A stretch of DNA of 52,385 bases from a virus: IMG/VR virus record IMGVR_UViG_3300022602_000137, positions 1-52,385 of that record; one strand, written 5' to 3'. Positions 15,757 to 23,048 of the stretch are shown here, in pieces. The notes below the pieces were generated by a model, which made no database searches, was not told the DNA's origin, and saw only the letters and a list, made by a program, of their open reading frames with translations. The translations under genes and the position numbers were made by a program. Position 1 is the stretch's first letter. The number at the start of each line of letters is the position of its first letter.

Positions 15757-16087
15757 CATCTTCTCCTTTAATTGCTTCAAATGTTCTGTATTTTGCCAAA
15801 GCATTTACATACTCATCGTATAATTTTTTTAACTTTGGATGCTTTTTTTCTAGTATAACATCTCTTTCTGGAATTGCCAAGACTTTTTCAATTGTATTCA
15901 ACCGTTCTTCTAGATCAACTCCGTTGATAACCATATTACCCCTAACTTCTATAGTAGGAGGATTAGTCTGCTTAACAGACATTACTGTATCGTAGTTATT
16001 ATTAGGAACTGTCCAATTTGTTGTACTAGTACCAGTTGAGTACAATACAGAATTACTAGGTATAGTAGTTGCGGTTAGACTAGTCAT
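15746..16087 (-). CDS. Conserved phage protein, 113 aa, virion-like N-terminus
   Basis: A Ser/Thr-rich beta-type N-terminus is followed by a charged helical end (GVDLEERLNTIEKVLAIPERD, PKLKKLYDEYVNAL). The C-terminal half resembles proteins I recall from T4-like cyanophages and is built like the C-terminus of 16525-16980. Start 16087 has GGAA upstream; an ATG at 16114 would add nine residues. A minor structural or accessory role is possible. Confidence 0.65.
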   Translation of the reverse strand: MTSLTATTIPSNSVLYSTGTSTTNWTVPNNNYDTVMSVKQTNPPTIEVRGNMVINGVDLEERLNTIEKVLAIPERDVILEKKHPKLKKLYDEYVNALAKYRTFEAIKGEDDVT

Positions 16088-16559
16088 GTTGTTTCCGTGA
16101 AGCGAGATACTCATCGTTATGAATCCATTTATTTTTTACAAGGAATCCCCACTCTCGTTTTTGTGGACCAGGCATAAACAAAGTCCAACACTGTATTGTA
16201 GGATCGATTTCGATCCTATGAAAGCTATTTGCTCGGCAGAATCGAAAATGGCCAGGGCCACGCCACTTGCCTATTTCACAAGTCTTTTCGCCGTTACTAT
16301 TAAACTGAGGAATAAATTCCCAATAACCGCCTTTTAAAATAAGTGTAAAATATCCCCACGGATGATCATGAACGTCATCTGGATCACCTTTTAAAAAGTG
16401 ATGTAAAAAAATATTAAATGGAAAGTTCTTACGGTCTTTTAAAAACAAATAATAACGTTCAAGATATGGTTCGTTACAAATACGATCCATGACTATACGT
16501 TTACGACCGCAATGGTCTAACCAATTAAGGACGCGGTCTTTCATCTTCTGGGGTATCAT
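16080..16559 (-). CDS. Cupin-like conserved protein, 159 aa
   Basis: Segments FLHHFLKGDPDDVHDHPW and GYFTLILKGGYWE, with a later NSFHRIEID, give the His-rich pattern and double-stranded beta-helix strands of small cupins, which often bind a metal. Reaction unknown. It overlaps both neighbours. An alternative start 15 bases downstream (MKDRVLN) is possible. Homologues I recall occur in phages and bacteria without assigned function. Confidence 0.65.
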   Translation of the reverse strand: MIPQKMKDRVLNWLDHCGRKRIVMDRICNEPYLERYYLFLKDRKNFPFNIFLHHFLKGDPDDVHDHPWGYFTLILKGGYWEFIPQFNSNGEKTCEIGKWRGPGHFRFCRANSFHRIEIDPTIQCWTLFMPGPQKREWGFLVKNKWIHNDEYLASRKQHD

Positions 16560-16980
16560 AATGATCTTTCACTAGTTTATAGGTTGTTACAAATTTTTCG
16601 TATGCTATTTTTAATGCCGGATATTGCTCACACATTTCCTTAACACGATCAAAATCAGGAAATGCATTGACCCACTCAACAGGAAAAGATTGTGACCATT
16701 CATAACCGGTTCCTGCTCCTCCACTACCGATCGGACCAATGCTAATAGTTCCAGATGATGTGATACCGTTGCTGATAACATATCCACCACCACCACCGTT
16801 AGATATAGTTATATTACCAGCCCCACTGCCACTAATTCCAGTGCCGGTATAGTAAACGGAACTGGTATTGCTACTAGTTATTGTAATAGCGTCTGGCAGT
16901 ATTGTGCTTACATCTTGCGCTATAAAACCAGTATCACTTGATATTGTCAAGTAGTCCTGTTGCACTAAAGAATCGTTCAT
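16525..16980 (-). CDS. Gly/Ser-rich phage protein with conserved helical tail, 151 aa
   Basis: The first ~95 residues are Ser/Thr/Gly-rich with a run of glycines, fibre-like in composition. The last ~55 are a conserved helical segment (EWVNAFPDFDRVKEMCEQ, LKIAYEKFVTTYKLVKDHYD) that I recall from many T4-like cyanophages. AAGGGA precedes the ATG. The gene starts inside the end of the glycosyltransferase gene (47-base overlap). Function unknown. Confidence 0.7.
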   Translation of the reverse strand: MNDSLVQQDYLTISSDTGFIAQDVSTILPDAITITSSNTSSVYYTGTGISGSGAGNITISNGGGGGYVISNGITSSGTISIGPIGSGGAGTGYEWSQSFPVEWVNAFPDFDRVKEMCEQYPALKIAYEKFVTTYKLVKDHYDTPEDERPRP

Positions 16981-18025
16981 GTAAATCCCTTGCTTGTTTG
17001 CGGATGGACGGTATCCTTGTAGAATAATTATCCATATGTTCCATTATCTTACCGCATAAATCTGGTCTATATACTGTGTAGGCGTCGTAACTTTCAGTCC
17101 ACTTACTAGGATACTTGAACGTATCGTAATACATTTCTGTATAACTTAAACGATCCGGCACCATGGGAATAGCATCGACTACCGCACCTTCATAGCAACT
17201 AATGCCTAAAGTTTCTTGTAAGTTAGCACTAAACACCATCTTTGCTTCGCCTAACAAGTTATGATATTCATTTTTTGTTAGTTGTTGATCCTGACACACT
17301 ACAAACTCATACTGCGGTAAGTGTGTAGCTAAGTCTCGAAAAATCTCAACTTGCTTCTCTGGTGCGATACGATGCGGAAAAAGAATAAGGTCACGCTTGG
17401 GCATATTCTTATACATGGTTAATGTATCTTCCATATACTCCATTGGCCAACCTGTGCGTACATACTTTTTATCTTCAAGCATATCTGCTTTATCCTCTTC
17501 TTCCCAAGGATTTTCAATCATTCCATCATTAAGTAAATTATGATGAAACATATCAATATGGAACTGAGTAGCAAAATAATTATGATCAAATGCCGCAAAG
17601 AAACTTTTCTCAGCGTGTCGTACCCAGGGTTTATTGCCAACTAGTCTACCTAAGAAGTCTTGAGGATCATATGATCCAGCATGCCATAAGCCATGTGTAG
17701 TTACTGGAATATTCAGTAGTTCACTCATGTACTTTAAGTTTATGATACCAGGGTGCCAAGCATCAGTAAAGATAAAGTGATCGCCAGGTTGAACTGATCC
17801 GGAGCAAAATAGGCGCCCCATTTGCTCAACTTGTCGAGACTTATATATATTGGTGCCACCAAAATTAAGAAAAGCACCAGGAGTAGTGGCTGTAGGAATA
17901 TCCGTAGGCCCAGATATAACTTGAACATTGTGTCCTGCCTTTCGTAAGAGAGCAGGCACATGAGTCTTCCATTGACTCGTGTACCTTGTCTCAACAGCTT
18001 CTAGATCAATTAGAAATACGGTCAT
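16934..18025 (-). CDS. GT-B (GT4-like) glycosyltransferase
   Basis: A 363-residue enzyme with the two-domain GT-B layout. The C-terminal domain has ILFPHRIAPEKQVEIFRDL (the strand and loop entering the donor site) and FSANLQETLGISCYEGAV, matching the E-x7-E nucleotide-sugar motif of GT4 enzymes. Acceptor unknown; it could decorate phage DNA carrying a modified base, a virion protein, or host surface sugar. It lies upstream of the cupin-like gene and downstream of the deazaguanine genes. No signal or membrane segment. Confidence 0.8.
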   Translation of the reverse strand: MTVFLIDLEAVETRYTSQWKTHVPALLRKAGHNVQVISGPTDIPTATTPGAFLNFGGTNIYKSRQVEQMGRLFCSGSVQPGDHFIFTDAWHPGIINLKYMSELLNIPVTTHGLWHAGSYDPQDFLGRLVGNKPWVRHAEKSFFAAFDHNYFATQFHIDMFHHNLLNDGMIENPWEEEDKADMLEDKKYVRTGWPMEYMEDTLTMYKNMPKRDLILFPHRIAPEKQVEIFRDLATHLPQYEFVVCQDQQLTKNEYHNLLGEAKMVFSANLQETLGISCYEGAVVDAIPMVPDRLSYTEMYYDTFKYPSKWTESYDAYTVYRPDLCGKIMEHMDNYSTRIPSIRKQARDLHERFFSATGLLDNIK

Positions 18026-18266
18026 TATTGTATCTCGGATTCTTACCTAAATATGGTTTACGTTCACGAGTACCATCTGGACGTTTAGGTCGACGGCTCT
18101 TTTCAAAATTACGCCATACCCAACTTTCTCTATTATACAGATGACTTTCATCAAATGGATGAAGTTCAATACGGCAGTAATTGTGGAATGCCTCTAAGTC
18201 GTCAAAGATTTTGACGATATCAGGGCGGGTTTCGAAATAGTTGATTTCTTTGTAGTTCTTAGCCAT
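18006..18266 (-). CDS. Conserved phage protein, 86 aa
   Basis: A basic protein with YCRIELHPFDESHLYNRESW and an Arg/Lys/Pro-rich C-terminus that could bind nucleic acid. AGAGG stands before the ATG. It sits between the QueD-like gene and the glycosyltransferase, overlapping the latter by 20 bases. Function unknown. Confidence 0.7.
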   Translation of the reverse strand: MAKNYKEINYFETRPDIVKIFDDLEAFHNYCRIELHPFDESHLYNRESWVWRNFEKSRRPKRPDGTRERKPYLGKNPRYNNDRISN

Positions 18267-18278
18267 TGCAGCCTCTTA

Positions 18279-18668
18279 TTAGTATTTGATGAATGAACCA
18301 TTTTCTCCGTCTTCGGAGACCTCAATCCAAACCTCACGGTCTGGATACTTCTTGCTAATAGCGTCATACAGGTCGTCTGACATCATTTCGCAACTTTTAA
18401 AATCAAGATCGAGAATGTCTTGATTATAAAGGCTTTCACACCAGCGTTTAAATTGAATAAATTCAATATCACGATCGTTGTGTTTAACACTAATCCATAC
18501 TTTAAAATGGAATATATGTCTATGTGCGTTTGCTAAGAAACTAACATCGTACTCTCCTGCTGTACACAAATTAGGATCAGTAGCCGCCGCTGGATATCTA
18601 TGAATACCTTCTTTGCGAAAGGTAACCCAGATCATTTTGTTAGGTCTAATATCTTGTTTAATAATCAT
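18279..18668 (-). CDS. Divergent QueD-like (6-carboxytetrahydropterin synthase) T-fold protein
   Basis: At 129 residues it has the size and order of QueD. A first His in GIHRYPAA is followed by a HRH pair in ANAHRHIFHFKVWI, matching the zinc triad of the family (the HGH segment). IEFIQFKRW resembles the VDFxxLK strand, and REVWIEVSEDGENGSF the final strand with its glutamate. Overall similarity is low, so activity is not certain. Co-operonic folE, queE-like and dpdA-like genes support the reading. Confidence 0.5.
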   Translation of the reverse strand: MIIKQDIRPNKMIWVTFRKEGIHRYPAAATDPNLCTAGEYDVSFLANAHRHIFHFKVWISVKHNDRDIEFIQFKRWCESLYNQDILDLDFKSCEMMSDDLYDAISKKYPDREVWIEVSEDGENGSFIKY

Positions 18669-19192
18669 TTTATAATTTCATCTTTACTATACTCATCCCA
18701 ATTGGTAAAATACTTACGTTGTGTAATAGCGCCAATTGGTACACACCATACACCTGGATTTGTTGCTTCAAAACCTTTATCATCTATTTTAACAGTAGCA
18801 TTATATCCTAACTGTGCTAGATATGGTAATTTTACACTAATTTGTGGAATAAATCTACGATATTCGGTTAAACCACTTTCTAGTAAACCCTCGGTTTGGG
18901 CTACTTCAAAGTCTAAAGTACACCAGAATCCTTCGTCAAGGCATGCTTGGATCATATCTTCCCATGGAGACCAACCAATACTATCATTGGTATCTAGTTT
19001 TGGAAAACTTTGATTAGCACCAAAATAGATATGATTACAATCGTTGTCTTTGGCTAGATTAATAACAACTTGTTCGTTATGGGTACCTACAACAAATAAC
19101 GTTTTCATACCAAATGCTGGAGTACGTTCAATTTCTGTACCAATAAAAAATGTTACATCTTCGGTAACACCACTGCTATAATCACGCTTCAT
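18665..19192 (-). CDS. Conserved phage protein linked to deazaguanine genes, 175 aa
   Basis: Contains VTFFIGTEIERTPAFGM, HIYFGANQSFP and GFWCTLDFEVAQTEGL; the protein looks like an alpha/beta fold. I recall similar sequences beside queuosine-type genes in T4-like cyanophages but know no assigned function. It overlaps the QueD-like start by four bases (ATGA) and is preceded by GGAAAAG. A role as partner or extra enzyme in the pathway is an inference from position. Confidence 0.7.
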   Translation of the reverse strand: MKRDYSSGVTEDVTFFIGTEIERTPAFGMKTLFVVGTHNEQVVINLAKDNDCNHIYFGANQSFPKLDTNDSIGWSPWEDMIQACLDEGFWCTLDFEVAQTEGLLESGLTEYRRFIPQISVKLPYLAQLGYNATVKIDDKGFEATNPGVWCVPIGAITQRKYFTNWDEYSKDEIIK

Positions 19193-19436
19193 TGCTTTTC
19201 CTTTCTTCCCAATACTTGATCATACGATTAACATCTTCCATTCTTTCTTGTACAACATCTGGTGCCGCACGTTCTAGCATTTTTAAATTATGATAACTAG
19301 GATAATGACGCAAACACCACCGTGCTTGCTCACGTATTTCTTTCGGAACTCGAGGAGTTTTTTGAGGATTAAGTAAATCTGTCAAAAATTCTTCTGTTCG
19401 TTGTAAACTTCTAAAACGTTCGTCGGGCAATGTCAT
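19182..19436 (-). CDS. BPSL0761-like small protein, 84 aa
   Basis: The sequence TLPDERFRSLQRTEEFL then PQKTPRVPKEIREQARWCLR followed by HYP matches, from memory, the short BPSL0761-type proteins of Burkholderia-related and other proteobacterial genomes, whose function is unknown. It is out of character with its phage neighbours and suggests capture from a proteobacterial host. It overlaps both flanking genes. Confidence 0.65.
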   Translation of the reverse strand: MTLPDERFRSLQRTEEFLTDLLNPQKTPRVPKEIREQARWCLRHYPSYHNLKMLERAAPDVVQERMEDVNRMIKYWEERKSNEA

Positions 19437-21142
19437 AGCTCAAATAATGATTCGTTGAAAACAGGTTTAACCGGTTCTTTAACTACTTTTTCAATGGTTA
19501 AATTTCCTTCAAATTCAAAGTGTACATCAGCCATAGCACTAGCATTGGTAATCCTATCGCCAGTATTACCCCTAGTACCAATAATACGATCAAAGTAATC
19601 ACCATAAAATTCAACCATATCTAACGCATCTTGTCTATTATCTAGACTAAAGATTAAATCAACAATATCTTTAAATTTATTTGGTGCTGGGCTATAATCT
19701 CTGTGTGTCTTTGTTTCTGCTGTTGTAGCATCTAGCATCGCAGGAATAACACCCGAATCACTTTGACGATTAGCTTCTTGTACAGCATTACAGTGCATCC
19801 ATACATTATGACCCATCATGATAGCATAGGTAAAACTATCCCAGCTAGTACGTCCTTCTTTACCTACTTTATTTAGGTCGCCTGGTTTATAGATACAAAT
19901 ATCTTTCATTTGGACTTGATCTATAATAGGGCTAGATTCAAATTTATCAAAAATACCATCTTGTACTACAGCGTCTTTAAAAAGTCTTGTGTCTGTTGCG
20001 TATTTCTTGTCGTCTGCAGAAGCCTGCATACGGTAGACCCATTTGTCTGCGTGTGGTGTTTCGGTAGCCATGTAGATTTGTCCGTTCGCTGTTGCGAGGA
20101 AGGGACTGGCGCAATCAAAAGAGATGGTAAATTGTTCATTATGATATTTCCTTACAGCACGTTGAATGTCGGTTAATAAAACAGCCCACTCTAATTTAGA
20201 GGTGCCCAAGAAGTGCATCCAGTCTTGATGACCTTTTTCAAGAAGTCCGTCGAAACGTAAATCCACTAATCTCTTTAATACTAGGTGTACGTCACACATA
20301 TTCTGTCCACCCATAGCCCAACCATTAAATGGTTTATCATACTGCTTAGGGTCACAGAATTTTTTCATCTCATTATACCAGTTATCTGCGTCTGTATGAT
20401 TCTCACCTTGTAACACGTTTAAGAACTTACAAGCACCTGTTCGATGTTTAATCCAATATTCATTATTATATTTGGTAGCATCAACCGCTTCTTGATAACT
20501 TGATACACCTGTAGCTTTAATACCTTCTGGGCTACGGCATACCCATGCTGGGATATCGAGTACCATGCCATAATCCATATACGCATCCATCCACGCAAGC
20601 ACTTGCTCGCGCTTCTTCTGTGCCGCATCTAATTGTGCTTGATATAGTTTAGGATGATCGATTTTAGTATACTTTGGATTACCATTCTTATCTGTCTTAG
20701 GATGACCTGTAGGATGTAGTTGTGGGACTAGTTCAACGCCTCGAGCAACAGCTTCGGCCATTCGCTGAGCCACTACTGGTCCTGTTGGATCATTCCACTC
20801 ACCTTCCCACACACCTTTACCAATCTGGAATCCGCCTGAATCTCCTAGTACCCAACTAGTAGAACGATCTCTATTACGAAACATATCTTCGCCGTCATCT
20901 TTCTTAGTCATATCTAAGTTAGCATGGCCTGCCGAGTACAAACAATGATCATAATAAAATAACGCATTAGGATCTAAGTAGTTCATTGCTTCAACACCCA
21001 TTGGGCCAAAACTTGCCGGTACACGAGCCGGATCTACATAGTTACCAAAACGTTGTTTGCCTATAAATGTACTATAAAAACCAGATGTTGCTGGTAAAAA
21101 GTACGCATAATCATTTTGTGTTGCTGTTAAATTTTTATTCAT
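19433..21142 (-). CDS. dpdA: DpdA/TGT-like base transglycosylase
   Basis: A 569-residue protein built like tRNA-guanine transglycosylase, the fold used by phage DpdA to swap guanine for a 7-deazaguanine base. LGDSGGFQIG (Asp about 101) matches the TGT substrate-binding DSGGFQ. FLGTSKLEW then SFDCASPF (Asp about 343) matches the segment with the nucleophilic aspartate (FDCVxPTR in TGT). GWAMGG matches the GGLAVGE loop. The ATG at 21142 overlaps the upstream stop; the longer frame was not used. It is longer than bacterial TGT, as phage DpdA can be. DNA rather than tRNA as target is inferred from phage precedent. Confidence 0.7.
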   Translation of the reverse strand: MNKNLTATQNDYAYFLPATSGFYSTFIGKQRFGNYVDPARVPASFGPMGVEAMNYLDPNALFYYDHCLYSAGHANLDMTKKDDGEDMFRNRDRSTSWVLGDSGGFQIGKGVWEGEWNDPTGPVVAQRMAEAVARGVELVPQLHPTGHPKTDKNGNPKYTKIDHPKLYQAQLDAAQKKREQVLAWMDAYMDYGMVLDIPAWVCRSPEGIKATGVSSYQEAVDATKYNNEYWIKHRTGACKFLNVLQGENHTDADNWYNEMKKFCDPKQYDKPFNGWAMGGQNMCDVHLVLKRLVDLRFDGLLEKGHQDWMHFLGTSKLEWAVLLTDIQRAVRKYHNEQFTISFDCASPFLATANGQIYMATETPHADKWVYRMQASADDKKYATDTRLFKDAVVQDGIFDKFESSPIIDQVQMKDICIYKPGDLNKVGKEGRTSWDSFTYAIMMGHNVWMHCNAVQEANRQSDSGVIPAMLDATTAETKTHRDYSPAPNKFKDIVDLIFSLDNRQDALDMVEFYGDYFDRIIGTRGNTGDRITNASAMADVHFEFEGNLTIEKVVKEPVKPVFNESLFEL

Positions 21143-21495
21143 TATTTCACCAAATGTTGAGCAAGCACCATACAACTAATCCAAGCCCATATAGTGTTAA
21201 ATCCTACTAGAGTAGGCAATAGTTTCTTCTCACTAGCCCAAATAAGTGTTAGGCTTGTTGCTAATGTGAAGAAATATAACCACCAAATTTGTATACCAAA
21301 AATTAGACCTGGAACAATGATAACAGCCTTAGCAAACCAGCTTAAGAATTCTACTGTGTTATAGCTTACCCAATACTCTTTTTTAAACCACATAGCATAA
21401 CATTCCTTAACCTTAGCGAATGTAATATGTCGGTATACAACTAATATCAGTAATAGCCAAACTATTGAAGCAACTGCTATTTGTATAAGGTTCAT
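21142..21495 (-). CDS. Multi-pass membrane protein, 117 aa
   Basis: Four hydrophobic segments are visible (about 4-21, 47-66, 70-85, 95-113) with many Trp and Tyr residues, so this is an integral inner-membrane protein. The start follows the sliding-clamp stop by one base, without a clear Shine-Dalgarno, so translational coupling to gp45 is likely. Function unknown; transporter-like, exclusion or host-takeover roles are possible. Confidence 0.6.
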   Translation of the reverse strand: MNLIQIAVASIVWLLLILVVYRHITFAKVKECYAMWFKKEYWVSYNTVEFLSWFAKAVIIVPGLIFGIQIWWLYFFTLATSLTLIWASEKKLLPTLVGFNTIWAWISCMVLAQHLVK

Positions 21496-21496
21496 A

Positions 21497-22228
21497 TTAC
21501 TTGCTCTGTGCTGGTAGAATGTATTCGTAAACAGCTGAACCACTATCAACTGTGATACCTAATGCGCCTGCGTCAGCAATACGCATAGTAATATCACCCG
21601 ACAGAGCTAAAATAGCTTGTACTTGGTTAACCGGCCATGACCATGTTTGTTTTAGTTTACCTGTAATACCACTTTGGAATACAAATGAACCTGCGTGTGT
21701 TGACGCATCACCAAAACTAAACACTAAGTTTCCATTGTCTGTAGACACTTGGAATACTGTTTCTTCAGTATGTGCGGCAGCCTGATATTTTAATTTTTGA
21801 ATTGCGGCCACGGTTGGTTGAAATTCAACTTCCCATGTAGCACCTTTGAACTTAACAGTTTTCAACTTTTCGTTGATAATGTCTTGATTCATAAAACGAT
21901 AGTCGTTTTCAAAGTCGCCTGTGCTATTCTGGAAGTGTAAACCTGTTGGAATATCTTCACCGTTGCGTTGTTGCGTGACTACGCTAATACCAGCACCTTC
22001 TTTGTACTCTGGACACTTCAAGTGTAAGTCTAGCTTGTTTAAGTTAGGCATACCAAATGTACCTTCAAAGGTATCAACTGGCGTGTGCGTTTTAGCGTTC
22101 AAAATAACTGAACGGTCTTCAGCCATTGACTCGATAGTTGTTTCTTTTGAGCTTGAGCTTACCTTGACCAAAGGCAAGAAGCCCAAACTATGTGTGTGTG
22201 CTACTAGGTCTTGTAAAAAGTCTTTCAT
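21497..22228 (-). CDS. 45: DNA polymerase sliding clamp (gp45-like)
   Basis: T4 gp45-type processivity clamp, 243 residues (T4: 228). Recognised from overall pattern: an N-terminal helix MKDFLQDLVAH, KFKGATWEVEF and FSFGDASTHAG in the middle, and a C-terminal MRIADAGALGITVDSGSAVYEYILPA typical of the second repeat. It encircles DNA, tethers gp43, and in T4 also activates late transcription. The start at 22228 has GGAG six bases upstream. A perfect-hexamer promoter lies 21-48 bases upstream, so it leads a transcription unit that runs into the deazaguanine operon. Confidence 0.85.
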   Translation of the reverse strand: MKDFLQDLVAHTHSLGFLPLVKVSSSSKETTIESMAEDRSVILNAKTHTPVDTFEGTFGMPNLNKLDLHLKCPEYKEGAGISVVTQQRNGEDIPTGLHFQNSTGDFENDYRFMNQDIINEKLKTVKFKGATWEVEFQPTVAAIQKLKYQAAAHTEETVFQVSTDNGNLVFSFGDASTHAGSFVFQSGITGKLKQTWSWPVNQVQAILALSGDITMRIADAGALGITVDSGSAVYEYILPAQSK

Positions 22229-22248
22229 ATGATTCTCCATGTTTAGTT

Positions 22249-22276
22249 ATTATACAGCATTTTGTGACTATGTCAA
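22249..22276 (-). promoter_or_regulatory. Sigma-70-type promoter for the clamp/deazaguanine operon
   Basis: Minus strand TTGACA (22271-22276) and TATAAT (22249-22254), 16-base spacer. It directs transcription into gp45 and the overlapping genes after it. Confidence 0.85.
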
Positions 22277-22279
22277 GGT

Positions 22280-23047
22280 TTATTTGCGTATTTTTTCATT
22301 GTATTTTACCACTTCTTCGAGTACTGTAATAGGTTTATTTAGGTCGTTGGCATAATGAATGAACGCTTTTGTGTCTTTTGGAAAGCAAGCACCGCCAAAG
22401 CCACGGCTCATATCAGGACCGGGTACCATCATATGGCTACTGCCAATACGAAGATCATGTGTTAATACCTGTCGAACTAGGCTATATTCAGCGCCATTAG
22501 CTTGACAAATATCATACAATTGATTAAAAAATGCTACCTTAGTACTTAAGAAGCAATTAACGGCATATTTGATTGTGCTGGCTTCTATGATACTGGTATT
22601 AAAATACATTTTGCAATTTGGCAATGATTCTGTAAACAATGTTTGCCAAAATCCTTCAGGATCGTCCCCGCCTACTACCATATATTTTTGATTGGCAAAG
22701 TCTTCATTAGCAGTGGCTGCACGTAAAAATTCTGGACTATAACAAATGCTATGATCTTTAAAATCTTTGAGCAGTTGTTCTAAATAGTCCGGACGAGTAG
22801 TACATTTGATTAATATAGGTATATGTATAGGCACTTCGGCCATTACACTATAGATTTGACTAACATCACAATCACCATTTTCAGTACTAGGGGTTCCTAC
22901 ACAAATGATAATACCATCGGCGTAAGGGAAATGTTCTATTTTCGATGTTGTATATGCTGGATCTACTATGTGTATAGTATTGTTTTTGTCAATACTATTA
23001 GCAACAGCTTTACCAACGAATCCGTATCCTGCGATAATTATATTCAT
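22280..23047 (-). CDS. Short UDP-glucose/GDP-mannose dehydrogenase-family protein
   Basis: NAD-dependent nucleotide-sugar dehydrogenase. It has GYGFVG (7-12) for NAD, SPEFLRA (104-110), the helix YAVNCFLSTKVAFFNQ and the catalytic cysteine in GGACFPKDTKA (Cys221). It ends at 255 residues, lacking the C-terminal UDP-binding domain of the usual 390-450-residue enzyme, so it may be a minimal form, need a partner, or be inactive. Possible link to the phage glycosyltransferases by making a sugar acid. ATG at 23047 lies just after the polymerase stop. Confidence 0.85.
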   Translation of the reverse strand: MNIIIAGYGFVGKAVANSIDKNNTIHIVDPAYTTSKIEHFPYADGIIICVGTPSTENGDCDVSQIYSVMAEVPIHIPILIKCTTRPDYLEQLLKDFKDHSICYSPEFLRAATANEDFANQKYMVVGGDDPEGFWQTLFTESLPNCKMYFNTSIIEASTIKYAVNCFLSTKVAFFNQLYDICQANGAEYSLVRQVLTHDLRIGSSHMMVPGPDMSRGFGGACFPKDTKAFIHYANDLNKPITVLEEVVKYNEKIRK

Positions 23048-23048
23048 A

